Assembly (NCBI GenBank): GCA_963711465.1
Contig: CAVQEG010000001.1
Coordinates: 1,612,001-1,676,000, forward strand
DNA: 64,000 nucleotides
Reading direction: 5' to 3'
Source of the DNA: CAVQEG01 sp963711465
Lineage (GTDB): Bacteria; Bacteroidota; Ignavibacteria; OLB7
The translations under genes and the position numbers were made by a program. The notes under the pieces were generated by a model. That model was not told the DNA's origin, ran no database searches, and saw nothing but the letters and a program-made list of their open reading frames with translations. Numbering within the stretch: position 1 is the first letter of the stretch; each line of letters starts with the position of its first letter. Positions 51,854-61,313 of this stretch are shown here, piece after piece.

Positions 51854-53467
51854 CTACGGCTGCTCCTCCTGACCGGTCGGCGTCTCGATGACCACCTGGA
51901 CGGTTCGATTGTAGAAGCGACCCTCCGGCAGCTGGTTCGAGTAGAGCGGACTCTCCTCTCCCACGCCCTTGGTCGTGAGCGAATGGTAGATCTTCGAACT
52001 CACGTTGTGTTTGATGCCGCTCTCCACTGTCTCGGCGCGCTGCTCCGAGAGGCGTTTGTTGCGATCCTCCAGACCGACGACATCGGTGTAGCCGGTGATG
52101 TCGATGCGGGCACCCTGACGGATATCGTTGTAGATGTAGTTCTTCAGGATACGCTCGTTGAGGGCACCGGCCTCGGCGCTGTTGAACTTGAAGAGCACCA
52201 GCGAGTAGCGGTCGATGGTTTTCTCCTCGAGCCGCTCGCGACGCTTGATTTCATCGTCGATGATCAGCACGGGGATCTGGATTTCCGGCGATCGGCACTC
52301 GCGTCCGTCCTTGGTATAGAGTACCAGCTGAGCGGTGTAGGGCGACTCGTCGTCCGGCACCGCACCGGGATCGTCCTCGTAGCTGACACCATCCTTGCCC
52401 CAGTTGTAGTCGGCCGACCGCATCTGCGTGACACCGGTGCTGTCGACAGCATCGCCGGACATCACGTACCACATTTCACCGTTGCGTTTGATCTCGATCG
52501 CCCGATGCTTGATCAGCTCCGCGTTGATGCCGTTCTGCATGGTGAAGTACATCGTCTCCGGCTGCGGATAGCCACGAACGTCGGTCTGCACGATCGGCTC
52601 GACGATCGGCCAGTCCTTTCCATCGGGGTCGACCACATTGATTTCGGCACGACGGTTCTCGACGACGCCGAGCGGGTCGGTCGGATTCGACCGCTTCTCA
52701 CGCGGCGGAATTCCCTCCGGCTTCTGCAGCTCGAGTCTGGACGGATCGATCTGCCAGATGTCCTTCAAGTAATTGTAGACCACCTCGCCACGCGCCTTGG
52801 AGACGTCCATCGTTTCGCCCTGATCGTCATTGGAACCCTTCAGATACGAGTTGAATCCGGTGATCTGCACCTTCAGGTCCGGATGCTGACGCAGGCGATA
52901 GCCGACGATGTTGAGGACGTTGCGGTACTTCTGCATGGTACCGCCCGGGATCTTGGTGTCATTGAACTGCTGCGTCTGCGTCGGCGAATCGAACAGCACG
53001 TAGCGGTCCGGAATCGTGGCGCTGGCGGAGTCGAAGAAGACGTAGGTCAGCACCGGATAGAGCTCCTTGGTCGTGATCTTTTCGATCAGCAGGCCGTGGA
53101 ACTTGCGGTACTTCTCCGAGGCCGTCACCGGCAGCGTCTTGATGTAGTCGGCCGTGTCGGCGTGCCATGAGAGCGCCGGCTGCTGACCGAGCGGGAAGTC
53201 CTTCGTGATTTCCTTGTACGTGCTCGTCGCCGGGATGTCGATGGTGGCGTCGATCGGATCGTAGCCCTCGCTGCGGCCGACGACCTTGATCGTCATCGGC
53301 TTGTTCTGACCGACCGTAACGACGAAGGAATACTTCCCGTCCTTGCTGGTGGTCTCCTTTGTCGCGAGGGTATCGCCCGTTTCGGCGTTGGTGAACAGCA
53401 GGTTTGACGGGAGGTCGCCCTGGCTGCACAGATCGTAGAACGCGGCCCTGAACGAGCACGTTGACAA
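51854..53467 (-). CDS. OmpA/PD40 protein, C-terminal part after frameshift
   Basis: This frame encodes the C-terminal ~530 residues of one gene interrupted by a single extra base near 53440. Read across the shift, the N-terminal fragment's VNVLVQGRV continues as YDLCSQGDLPSNLLFTN in this frame. It contains a carboxypeptidase-like regulatory segment, then a first OmpA-like domain (YVFFDSASATIP ... GVVENRRAEINV) and a second (LVLFKFNSAEAG ... LPEGRFYNRTVQVV). It parallels the 870-2936 product. The listed start is only the first in-frame codon and is probably not used as a real start if the gene is intact. Confidence 0.8.
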   Translation of the reverse strand: MSTCSFRAAFYDLCSQGDLPSNLLFTNAETGDTLATKETTSKDGKYSFVVTVGQNKPMTIKVVGRSEGYDPIDATIDIPATSTYKEITKDFPLGQQPALSWHADTADYIKTLPVTASEKYRKFHGLLIEKITTKELYPVLTYVFFDSASATIPDRYVLFDSPTQTQQFNDTKIPGGTMQKYRNVLNIVGYRLRQHPDLKVQITGFNSYLKGSNDDQGETMDVSKARGEVVYNYLKDIWQIDPSRLELQKPEGIPPREKRSNPTDPLGVVENRRAEINVVDPDGKDWPIVEPIVQTDVRGYPQPETMYFTMQNGINAELIKHRAIEIKRNGEMWYVMSGDAVDSTGVTQMRSADYNWGKDGVSYEDDPGAVPDDESPYTAQLVLYTKDGRECRSPEIQIPVLIIDDEIKRRERLEEKTIDRYSLVLFKFNSAEAGALNERILKNYIYNDIRQGARIDITGYTDVVGLEDRNKRLSEQRAETVESGIKHNVSSKIYHSLTTKGVGEESPLYSNQLPEGRFYNRTVQVVIETPTGQEEQP

Positions 53468-54407
53468 CCTGTGGCGGCAGGATACCCATGAAGATGTCGA
53501 GCTGACCGAAGTTGGTCATGTCGTCGCGCTCCGAGGAGAAGTAGACGACGTCGCCGGCGGCGGGAAGGGTCAGGAACCGTTCATCACGATCGGTGTTGAA
53601 CGGCTTACCCAGGTTGACCGGCTCCTCGAAGGTTCCATCGTCGCGGATCTTCGATGAGAAGAAGTCGAGGCCTCCGTAGCCCCCGTGGCCGGCCGAGGCG
53701 AAGTAGAGCACCTTGCCACCGGCGAGGATGAACGGGCTGTCCTCCCGTTCCTCGGTATTGATCGGCGCACCGAGATTGACCGGCGTCGACCAGCGGCCAT
53801 CGGGTCCCATCTTCGAGACATAGATGTCGGCGTCGTTTTCGCCGCCCATCGTCCCTGGCCTGTTGGAGATAAAGTAGAGGGTCTTTCCGTCGGAGGAAAT
53901 CGACGGCTGGGAATCCCAGTTGGGGGAGTTGATCTCGCTGACATCGCGGACGTTGGTCCACTCGCCGTTGTCGAGCTCCGCCTCGTAGATATCGCAGTCG
54001 CCGAGACCATCGTCACGGCCGCAGGCCGTGAAGTAGATCGTCTGACCATCGGCGGCGATCGACGCCACACCCTCGTTGAGCTCCGTGTTGATCGGGCGAC
54101 CGAGGTTCCTCGGCGTGCTGAAGACCGTGTCGAGGCGGCTTTCCTTGGTGGTCACCCAGAAGTCGTGCCCACCGACGCCGCCGGGCCGTTCGGAGACGAA
54201 GTAGAGCGTCTTGCCGTCGGCCGTAATGGTCGGAGCGTACTCCAGGTCCTTTGTGTTTACCACCGACCCGAGGTTTCGGATCTCAAACTTTTTGAGGACC
54301 GTGTCGGCCGTTCCCTGTCCCTGGCCGCCTGGCTGTGCCCATGCGGGTACGACCAGCAGACCGAGCAGGAACAATGCGAGCACGGGTAAGCGGAGGCGAA
54401 ACTTCAT
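53441..54407 (-). CDS. OmpA/PD40 protein, N-terminal part before frameshift
   Basis: ATG 54407 (MKFRLRLPVLALFLLGLLVV) opens a signal peptide ending at AWAQ. PD40 beta-propeller repeats follow: ITADGKTLYFVSERPGGVG, IAADGQTIYFTACGRDDG, ISSDGKTLYFISNRPG and LAGGKVLYFASAGHGGYGG. The frame breaks near 53440: GTTCTAC appears where GTCTAC would keep VYDL in frame. The total length from 54407 to 51854 leaves one extra base. The repaired protein would be about 850 residues with PD40 plus two OmpA domains, like the 27708 product. This may be an assembly error, a true frameshift or a pseudogene. Confidence 0.8.
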
Positions 54408-54558
54408 CACAGAATCCGTTGTCTGGTTTGTTGAGGTCACTGCTTGCGTGACAGAGAGGTCTGGCGCTGTCCAGGGGGCCCGGAGTGAGGACGGATGGCG
54501 GGAAGGAAGTCCGCGTCGAGCAGGTAGGATACGGGGCCCGCAGGATGTAACAGACTTT

Positions 54559-54588
54559 GAATCTAGGGCGCTAATCACGATTAGACAA
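54559..54588 (-). promoter_or_regulatory. Promoter TTG-N20-TAGATTC with palindromic operator
   Basis: On the minus strand TTG (54588-54586) is followed by 20 bases and then TAGATTC (54565-54559), a TAnnTT-type -7 element. The spacer holds the palindrome CTAATC-AC-GATTAG (54571-54584), positioned like a repressor operator. It would control the OmpA/PD40 gene with a 5' UTR near 150 bases. Confidence 0.55.
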
Positions 54589-54640
54589 CTTGTTTTTCGA
54601 CACAGACCATCGAAACCCAAAAATGTCGCACCACAAACGA

Positions 54641-54671
54641 AACGATCCCGACCATCACGGTCGGGATCGTT
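54641..54671 (-). terminator. Strong hairpin terminator after the DUF1573 gene
   Basis: A perfect 13-bp stem (AACGATCCCGACC / GGTCGGGATCGTT) with a 5-base loop starts 95 bases beyond the stop of the 54766-55515 gene on the minus strand. A weak TTTCGTTTG follows. It separates that gene from the OmpA/PD40 promoter within the 358-base gap. Confidence 0.7.
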
Positions 54672-54765
54672 CTTCAAGCCTCGTCGTTGACTGCTCGATT
54701 GCTCGGCACAGGCGGCGTCTCGGCGGGTTCTCCACCCGCAGCCGACGCTGCTGCCGCCGCATCGC

Positions 54766-55515
54766 TCAATGCGATTTCGTGCCCGTTCCCGCCGACGCGT
54801 TTGCCGGCTGCGCGACGTTGGCACTGCCCCAGATATGAAGGTCCTGGTCGGTGTAGCCCTCAGCCGAAGTATGCAGTTTGACAACGCCGTTGACCGCGCC
54901 TGCCGCGGTCGGGGTGATGAACGCCTTCAGCTCGAGCGTCGCGCCCGGAGCCACCGTTTCGGCATCGGTGCGCTCGAAGCGGACCGTGGCGTTGCTGTGA
55001 TCGAGCTTCAGCGGATCAACCGTGAACGGCTTGTCGCTGTGATTGACCAGTGAAATCGTCGCGAGGTACTCCTGTCCGACCGTCGCATTGTTGACCAGGA
55101 AATAGTTCATCGGCATGAAGGTCATCGTCGGACGTACGTCGGCAACCAGATAGTAGTTGGTCACCGGCTTTTCCTGATCGCTCGTGCGAACGGTGATGAG
55201 CTTGTGCACCGCACCGACGCCACTGGCGTTCATCGTCACCTGCACCTGCGCTGTGTCTCCCGGCTTCAGCAGCGACTTCTGCGACTGCACCGACGTACAT
55301 CCGCATGTCGGATGCACCTCGTTGATCGTCAGGTCACCCTTCCCCACGTTCTTGATGATCATGGTCGTGTGCAGCTTTCCCGGCTGGACCACACCCCAGT
55401 CGTGAGTGTCACCGCCGTCGAAGGAAACGGTGCCCTGGGCGAGCGCCGAACCGGCGGAGATGAACAGCACGGTGGCTGCAGCAAGGAGCATACGGAGCAG
55501 ATGTACGCGTTTCAT
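54766..55515 (-). CDS. DUF1573 domain secreted protein
   Basis: 249 residues with a signal peptide ending at SALAQ. DUF1573-type Ig-like fold with the family signature HPTCGCTSV (~70), followed by a second Ig-like repeat (FTVDPLKLDHSNATV, LELKAFITPTAAGAVNG). Cys in CGC may form a disulfide or bind metal. DUF1573 proteins are common in Bacteroidota near TPR and OmpA genes; their role is unknown. A candidate -7 element, TAGATTCG, is seen at 55608-55601 on the minus strand. Confidence 0.85.
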   Translation of the reverse strand: MKRVHLLRMLLAAATVLFISAGSALAQGTVSFDGGDTHDWGVVQPGKLHTTMIIKNVGKGDLTINEVHPTCGCTSVQSQKSLLKPGDTAQVQVTMNASGVGAVHKLITVRTSDQEKPVTNYYLVADVRPTMTFMPMNYFLVNNATVGQEYLATISLVNHSDKPFTVDPLKLDHSNATVRFERTDAETVAPGATLELKAFITPTAAGAVNGVVKLHTSAEGYTDQDLHIWGSANVAQPANASAGTGTKSH

Positions 55516-55675
55516 ACTTCGGTACCTCTCGGTTGATATCGGAAACGTTCGTGGAATTCGCAGTGATTCGGACCGATCCCCGGGCAGGGAACAATGGCTC
55601 CGAATCTATCGGATTGCGCTTGTCAATCCTAACCAAAACAATGAAAACGGAACAGGACGGGGCGTTCCGCAGGCC

Positions 55676-57415
55676 TCAGGAGCAGCCGAGCTTCGCCTTG
55701 TTCTCCTTGGCCGTCGCGTTGCCCGGATGGTACTTGAGCGTGAGGTTGTAATACTTGCAGGCGTTGTCCTTGTCCTGCAGGAAATGGTAGCTGAGCGCGA
55801 CGATCAAATTCGCCAGCAGATCCGACGGATCGATCTCAAGCGCCTTCTTCAGCGATCCGATCGCCTCGTGGTAGTCCTTCTGGTCGTACGATGCCTTTCC
55901 CATGACGTCATAGGCACGCACCATCTCCTTCTTGTTTTCCGTCGGCGACGCGACCGTGACGTACCGACGTGCCACCGCCGCGGCGCTGTCGTCGTCCCCG
56001 GCTGCCGCATACGCGTTGATCAGCCAGTACAGCGCCGGTACGTTCGCCGAATCGAGATCTACCGCATGCGTCAGGGCAGCCGTCGACTTCGGATAGTCCT
56101 TGAGGAAGTATTCCGATACGCCGATGTACAGGTACGGCGTCGGTTGCGTGTCGTCGCAGGAGCCGACATAGGTGCTGAGCACATCCACCGCATCGCTGAA
56201 TCGCTGGAGCTGATAGAAGAATGTGCCGATAGACAGGCTGAGGTTACACACGTCGGCGGTGTCGTATGCGATCAGTCGCTTGTAGGTAGCCACCGCCCCG
56301 CTCGTATCGCCGGTGTTGAGCAGGCTCGAGGCGTAATACATGTACGAGAGGGAGTCCAGTGCCTCGGCCGGCGCCGCGGCGTACGCCGCAGCCGCTTCCG
56401 GATACTGCTTGGTCGCATAGTAGCTGGTGCCGAGCATCAACCGGGCCTGGTCGTGAACGGTGGCCGAGAGCGAGTCGTCGTGCGACAGCACATTCTGCAG
56501 CGGCTGGATGGCATCGGCGTAGAAATGTCCTCCGTAGGCCGCACGAGCGATGAACACGTCAGCCCTCGGGTCGTCCGGTCGCAGCTGCGCGTATTGACGG
56601 AAGGACTGGACCGCGTCCTGATATCGCTTCGCCAGCAGAAGGATTTCCCCCTGCTCCAGCCACGCCCGCGCGTTGCGCGAGTCGTAGCGGGTGACCGCAT
56701 TGAAGTTCTGCAGCGCCTTGTTGTAGTACTCATTGGCCTCCGCAATGGGAACACGCTTGGCCATCTCCCGGTAGGCGCGGCCGAGCTTCACGCGCGGTTC
56801 GCTCAACAGACTGTCGATCTTGATCGCCTCTTCATACTGGTTGATCGCCAGTTCGTAGATCCCCCGTGCGAAGTACAGATCGCCCAGCGCCGTACGCGTC
56901 TGCGGTTTGTCAGGGTATTTGTTCGACGCAGTCATCAACGTCAGCTCGGCACTCGGGAGCGAATCCTTCCCCGCCCTGATCTGCGCCTGACCGAGCGCGA
57001 GGTAGCTCTCCAGCGAACCGTCATCCTCCTTCAACGCCTTGCGAATCGTCTCGATCGCCTGCGTGACCTGTCCGTTATAACTCAACGCGGTCCCGTAGGC
57101 ACGCAGATACTGCGGGTTGTCATCCTCCTGGTCGACCGCCCGCGCCAGCAGGTCACGCGCTGCCGCGTACTGCTCGAGCTCCATGTGGACCTCGCCCGCC
57201 TCGTAGAGGATCTGCGCGTCCTTCGGCTCGGCCTCGAGCGCCTTGTCGTAGAGCTTCGCCGCATCGACATACTTGCCGTTTGCCGCAGCACGACGCGCCT
57301 GGTCGAGCGGCGTGTCCTGCGCGCTGGCGATCGACGAGGCGATCGCAGTGAAGACGACAATGAGAGCCGCAATGAACGCGGTCTGGCGTGTGATTCGTTC
57401 CATGTGTATCTGCAT
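55676..57415 (-). CDS. Secreted TPR-repeat protein
   Basis: 579 residues. A signal sequence ends at IASAQ and is followed by more than ten tetratricopeptide repeats across the whole length, for example DAAKLYDKALEAEPKDAQI and DYHEAIGSLKKALEIDPSD. ATG 57415 is used; ATG 57403 is possible. TPR proteins scaffold complexes. In Bacteroidota a TPR gene follows the TonB-Exb-PstS-like genes, as here, so a link to that energy-transduction cluster is likely. Final residues include KLGCS. Confidence 0.88.
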   Translation of the reverse strand: MQIHMERITRQTAFIAALIVVFTAIASSIASAQDTPLDQARRAAANGKYVDAAKLYDKALEAEPKDAQILYEAGEVHMELEQYAAARDLLARAVDQEDDNPQYLRAYGTALSYNGQVTQAIETIRKALKEDDGSLESYLALGQAQIRAGKDSLPSAELTLMTASNKYPDKPQTRTALGDLYFARGIYELAINQYEEAIKIDSLLSEPRVKLGRAYREMAKRVPIAEANEYYNKALQNFNAVTRYDSRNARAWLEQGEILLLAKRYQDAVQSFRQYAQLRPDDPRADVFIARAAYGGHFYADAIQPLQNVLSHDDSLSATVHDQARLMLGTSYYATKQYPEAAAAYAAAPAEALDSLSYMYYASSLLNTGDTSGAVATYKRLIAYDTADVCNLSLSIGTFFYQLQRFSDAVDVLSTYVGSCDDTQPTPYLYIGVSEYFLKDYPKSTAALTHAVDLDSANVPALYWLINAYAAAGDDDSAAAVARRYVTVASPTENKKEMVRAYDVMGKASYDQKDYHEAIGSLKKALEIDPSDLLANLIVALSYHFLQDKDNACKYYNLTLKYHPGNATAKENKAKLGCS

Positions 57416-57591
57416 TGCTCAAACGTGTTGGACCGACACAGCTGAATGCCGGCGGCCGGTCGGCCTGGAGCGAACGCTGGTGCGCGGACACAGACGTTCA
57501 CTGGTAATCGACGCAGACGTGGTGGTACGGCTTGATCCACCACGTGAGTTTTCTTGTAACGCAGCGTGAGCCGCCTCCGGCAGTGCCGCCG

Positions 57592-58551
57592 CTACAGCTG
57601 AATTCGATACGTGATGTTCTCCGACTGCAGCCCGCGCAACGTGATGTACCGCTGCGGCGTTCCGCCACGGGCGATCCACGTCAGGAATCCGTTCGCAAGC
57701 GAATTCGTCAGCGCGAACGTGTAACCGACGACCGGCTGCTTGACCGGATAGGCGTCGGTCACCAGCGTCGTCGGATGCACGTCGACCGGCCCGCTGCGTC
57801 GTCCCGTCGAATCAACCCACCCCATGTCCAACGCCCGGAGCCGCGCGCTGTCGAGATGGACGCGAAAGTACGCCAGCACACCGACGCCCTGCCCGGATGC
57901 TGCAAGGTCGGCCACCGAATCGGCAGAGGTGAGATAGTCGGTCGGCGCGACGATGTCAGAATCGCCCAGTATGCGATCGCGCAGTACTGCGTAGGTCGAT
58001 GAGTTCTGATCGGGAACGAGGAAGCGAACGGATGCCTCCGGTGCATTTGCATCGATCGCGCGGGCGGTGGGCGATGGCGCACGCAGCGCCGAGTCCACCT
58101 GCCCCAGCATCGTCTCCCGCATCGGAGAGTCCAGCGGCACCGCCAGGACGAGTCCGTCGTAGGCGATCGCGTACTCACGCATCTCCAGCCGAGCCCGATC
58201 GACCGCCTCGCGCTCGTCGCCAAGCAAGTGCCGTCCGATGATCGCCGCTACCGACAACGCCGTGTCGCTGTCCATGATCCGCTGGTGAATCTCGAACACC
58301 TTCGAGATCGCTTCCCGCGCCGTCGCCGACCTGATCTCGATCGTCGCGTTCGGATTGATCGCCATGAATGAATCCGCGAGCGGCGCGAAGAGATCCTTGT
58401 ACATCTCGTCGACGAAGACGATCAGGTGCCCGCTCGTCGGCGTGTTGCGCGACGGATCGGGTCCGCCGCATGAGGCTGCCGACAGGCCGAGCAGCAGCAG
58501 CAGCGCGCGCGCGGCAAGCGCAGGGAACGGCTCAGAGATCGCTCGGATCAT
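57592..58551 (-). CDS. PstS-like substrate-binding lipoprotein
   Basis: 319 residues. The signal ends at the lipobox SAASC. The mature protein has the periplasmic binding-protein pattern of PstS-like family members (HLIVFVDEMYKDLFAPLADSF, NPNATIEIRSA, FLVPDQNSSTYAVLRDRIL, YPVKQPVVGYTFALTN). In Bacteroidota this gene type stands next to exbB/exbD/tonB and is often called a phosphate-binding protein, though no phosphate transporter genes are near. The ligand is uncertain. Its start overlaps the end of the small membrane gene upstream by 20 bases. Confidence 0.82.
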   Translation of the reverse strand: MIRAISEPFPALAARALLLLLGLSAASCGGPDPSRNTPTSGHLIVFVDEMYKDLFAPLADSFMAINPNATIEIRSATAREAISKVFEIHQRIMDSDTALSVAAIIGRHLLGDEREAVDRARLEMREYAIAYDGLVLAVPLDSPMRETMLGQVDSALRAPSPTARAIDANAPEASVRFLVPDQNSSTYAVLRDRILGDSDIVAPTDYLTSADSVADLAASGQGVGVLAYFRVHLDSARLRALDMGWVDSTGRRSGPVDVHPTTLVTDAYPVKQPVVGYTFALTNSLANGFLTWIARGGTPQRYITLRGLQSENITYRIQL

Positions 58552-58759
58552 GGTGTTGCAATGGTCGTGACTCGCGTTCGCGTCGCCGACGTTCCGAATC
58601 GGTGATGACGATCCTGTAAATGCCGTAGAGTAGCACGACGACGCCGAAGACGGTTCTCAGAAGTGGGCTCGGCCCGCCGGAGAATCCGAGCCAGCCGCCA
58701 AGCATGAGTACGCCGACGACTACCATCAGTCCGCCAAAGAGGAAGCCGAGTTTGTACAC
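58532..58759 (-). CDS. Small two-helix membrane protein in the TonB cluster
   Basis: 75 residues. Two hydrophobic segments (~4-25 LGFLFGGLMVVVGVLMLGGW and ~34-52 LLRTVFGVVVLLYGIYRIV) are followed by a basic tail (RRRRERESRP). The stop overlaps the PstS-like gene start by 20 bases, suggesting coupled translation. A small membrane protein is often present at this position in Bacteroidota TonB clusters. No family is assigned. Confidence 0.7.
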   Translation of the reverse strand: MYKLGFLFGGLMVVVGVLMLGGWLGFSGGPSPLLRTVFGVVVLLYGIYRIVITDSERRRRERESRPLQHHDPSDL

Positions 58760-58984
58760 GGTCGATGTGCGCAGATGCGTTCGGTCGGTTCGAGGTCGAC
58801 GCAGCGCCGATGCGCCGGAGACGGCACAGCAGCGACACGCACAGTCCTTCGCCGACGCGCGAAAACCAAAGCTCTAAAGCTAGCAATTTCGAATCAGTCC
58901 CCGCTTCGGCGTTTCACGCCTGCCCGGCCTCGGATGCCGCTCCCGCTCGGACTGCGGCTTCCGGACCGGGGGTGTTTCCAACAG

Positions 58985-59791
58985 TTAATTCAATCGGAAG
59001 TCGACAGGGATCGACATCCAGACGCGAACCGGCGTCGTGCCGACGATCGCGGGAGTGAACGTGGTCGCTCGAACGGCACTGATCGCCGCCTCTTCAAACG
59101 GCCGCGCCGCATGCTGCTTCACACGAATGTCCTCGACGCTTCCCCGGGTACCGATCAATACCTGAAGCACGACGCGCGCTTCGATCCCGTTGCGGCGCTC
59201 CATGGCAGGATAGCGCACGCGCGTGGCCAGCGCCGCCTGGTCGTACTTCGGCCACTGCTCATGTGGAATGCTCCAGAGTTCCATCGGCTGCGAGGAACCG
59301 TCTGCAGCCGCGAGCCCGCCGGAAGCATACCTGTCTCCGCCATCGACGGTTCCGACCCCGCCTCCCAACGTTCCCGTGCCCGAGGCGACTGGCATCGATG
59401 TCGCCATCACGTCCACCGTCGCGATCTGCGGCGCCGTGCTGTCGATGCGATCGTCCGGGGCAGCGTGCAGATTGCCCATCGCGAACTCCGCTGTCGAGGG
59501 ACGCATCACCCGCGGCGGCGTCACCTCTCGTGGAGTCCCCGGCGCATGCTTCGGAGTCGTCGCCGACAACGTCGAAGGTGGCTCGATGCTGATCGGCGGC
59601 AGGACGACAATGGTGTCTCGTGCGTACACCGCATCCTCGGTCGTCGCTACCGCCTCTCCCGTCATCAGCAGATACGCACCGATCGCCGCCGCGTGAATTG
59701 CAATCGAAACTCCAACGGCCATCGCAAGATGCCGGCTGCGCAGGAGCTTCATCTCCGTGCGGCCGTAGCGTCGTTCGTTCGTCCCATTCAT
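58985..59791 (-). CDS. TonB-family energy transducer
   Basis: 268 residues. A cytoplasmic N-terminus (MNGTNERRYGRTEMKLLRS) precedes one transmembrane helix (~22-43), a Pro/Thr-rich periplasmic linker and a C-terminal TonB domain (~190-268; YPAMERRNGIEARVVLQV, AAISAVRATTFTPAIV). It transmits proton-motive force from ExbB/ExbD to outer-membrane receptors. A second TonB gene lies upstream, separated by a strong hairpin, so the two may have different partners. Confidence 0.9.
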   Translation of the reverse strand: MNGTNERRYGRTEMKLLRSRHLAMAVGVSIAIHAAAIGAYLLMTGEAVATTEDAVYARDTIVVLPPISIEPPSTLSATTPKHAPGTPREVTPPRVMRPSTAEFAMGNLHAAPDDRIDSTAPQIATVDVMATSMPVASGTGTLGGGVGTVDGGDRYASGGLAAADGSSQPMELWSIPHEQWPKYDQAALATRVRYPAMERRNGIEARVVLQVLIGTRGSVEDIRVKQHAARPFEEAAISAVRATTFTPAIVGTTPVRVWMSIPVDFRLN

Positions 59792-59918
59792 CTGATACCT
59801 CCGTGTGGTCGTGCGGTTGCTCCCGTCGCGCGAGCGGGGTATCAGAACGTAACCGACAGCGCGGCACCGGTTACAGCGGGTTGGAGGGTCGGCGGATCGG
59901 GCGCCGAGGCAAACGAAA

Positions 59919-59950
59919 CATGCCCTTCCGGATCGAGCCGGAAGGGCATG
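59919..59950 (-). terminator. Strong hairpin between the two tonB genes
   Basis: A perfect 13-bp stem (CATGCCCTTCCGG / CCGGAAGGGCATG) with a 6-base loop lies 24 bases beyond the stop of the 59974-60768 tonB gene on the minus strand. There is no T-tract. It may attenuate downstream expression within the cluster. Confidence 0.6.
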
Positions 59951-59973
59951 CAGAACGTCTGGCGAACGAAGGA

Positions 59974-60768
59974 TCAGTTGAGTTCGAATCGAACGGGAAT
60001 GGAGATCGACGCCTTGACCGGTTTCCCATTCTGAATACCCGGCGTATACGTCGTCTTCTTTGCAGCATCGACCGCCGCATTATCCAGGAGACTGCTCTCG
60101 CTCTGAATAACGTCGACCGACAATGCGTGTCCGTTCGGGCCGATCACGACGCGCAGCACCACCGTGCCCTGAATGTTGTTTCGCTTCGCCCGCTCAGGAT
60201 AGACGACGTTGGCCTGCAGCTGGTCGTAGTTGACCTGCGGCTCCTGCCCCGGCTCGAACTCCCAGGCCTGATAGGTGCGTTCGATCGATCCCGAATCAAT
60301 GTTGACACTACCGGCGTCGATGGTCGGAGCGAACCCGTTGCCGTTGTCGAGTCCGCCGAATCCGGTTCCGTCGCCGGCCTTGATCTGCGCGACGTTGATT
60401 TCATCGGTCGAGGCAAACTGAGGAGCGTCCGGCGCCAGATCGACATCCGGCGTCGGCACCGGGTTGCCCGCTACCGAAGTGACACCACCGGTTCCGGCAC
60501 CACTCTGCAGATTCGGCGGAACCATCGGCGGCGGCGGTGGCGGTTCATTTGTGGTCGGCGGCGGCGGCGGCGGCAGCTTCGTCAGCGTCGTCGGACCGGA
60601 CGCGGCATACCTGGACTCCTCGGCACTCTTGCCGGCACTGATGCCGAACACGTACAGGAGGATCAGCAACAGGTGAATGCCGGCCGATATGCCCAGAGCC
60701 TTCCACAGGTTCGTGACGTAGACCCGTTTGAGCTCGGCAGCTCCGTATTTGAAAGCTTCAGGAATCAT
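59974..60768 (-). CDS. TonB-family energy transducer (proximal copy)
   Basis: 264 residues. A short cytoplasmic segment, a transmembrane helix (~23-45, GISAGIHLLLILLYVFGI), a Pro-rich linker with PPPPPPTTNEPPPPPP, and a TonB C-terminal domain (~185-264; YPERAKRNNIQGTVVLRV, AVDAAKKTTYTPGI). Its start overlaps the end of the exbD gene by four bases (ATGA), so translation is coupled. It is the TonB partner of the adjacent Exb genes. Confidence 0.92.
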   Translation of the reverse strand: MIPEAFKYGAAELKRVYVTNLWKALGISAGIHLLLILLYVFGISAGKSAEESRYAASGPTTLTKLPPPPPPTTNEPPPPPPMVPPNLQSGAGTGGVTSVAGNPVPTPDVDLAPDAPQFASTDEINVAQIKAGDGTGFGGLDNGNGFAPTIDAGSVNIDSGSIERTYQAWEFEPGQEPQVNYDQLQANVVYPERAKRNNIQGTVVLRVVIGPNGHALSVDVIQSESSLLDNAAVDAAKKTTYTPGIQNGKPVKASISIPVRFELN

Positions 60769-61313
60769 AGTGACTTGATTTCCTCCGTTGTTGCGGAATC
60801 CATCGGCATCAACGAGAACTTGCGTTTGCGCTCGCCCCAGCCCTTCTCGACATACATCTGCTTCAGCTGCGCCTCGGCCGTGTTGAGGACGTCCAGTACG
60901 GCGACGAGCTTCTGGAACTTCGCCGTGTTGGCCACCTTTACGACCGTGATCAGATCGTTGTGGTCCTTCGCGGTCGCATTGCGCTGGACCGCCTCGGTGC
61001 GAAGGTCGGTCATCGTAAGCGGGGCGAACTCACCGGTGCCGACCTTCTGATAGAGCTTCTCGTCAGATGCGATCGCAATCGTCCACAGGTCCTCGGCCCG
61101 TACCTGCACATCCTGCGTGTCATTCGGCGGCACGCGCATCTCCATGATCTGCGGCTGACTCATCGTCGTGGCGAACATGAAGAACGTCAGCAGGAGGAAC
61201 GCGATGTCGACCAGCGGCGTCATGTCGAGTTTGAACCCGACACGCTTTGGCTGTTTGACACCCGAACCCTTCTTGTGGCTCTTGCCACCGCCACCGAGAT
61301 CTACGGCACCCAT
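60765..61313 (-). CDS. exbD: ExbD-type biopolymer transport protein
   Basis: 182 residues. The N-terminal cytoplasmic segment (GVKQPKRVGFKLDMTPLVDI) leads into the single transmembrane helix AFLLLTFFMFATTMS, whose conserved Asp (in DMTPLVD) is the proton-binding residue of ExbD/TolR. A periplasmic domain follows. It overlaps the tonB start by four bases. It is one of two ExbD genes in the cluster, and both share the same N-terminal motif. Confidence 0.93.
   Translation of the reverse strand: MGAVDLGGGGKSHKKGSGVKQPKRVGFKLDMTPLVDIAFLLLTFFMFATTMSQPQIMEMRVPPNDTQDVQVRAEDLWTIAIASDEKLYQKVGTGEFAPLTMTDLRTEAVQRNATAKDHNDLITVVKVANTAKFQKLVAVLDVLNTAEAQLKQMYVEKGWGERKRKFSLMPMDSATTEEIKSL

Noticed and set aside
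55406..57445. 679-residue plus-strand open frame
   Set aside because: It is antisense to the DUF1573 and TPR genes, whose repeats and signal peptides are clear. It has shadow composition.
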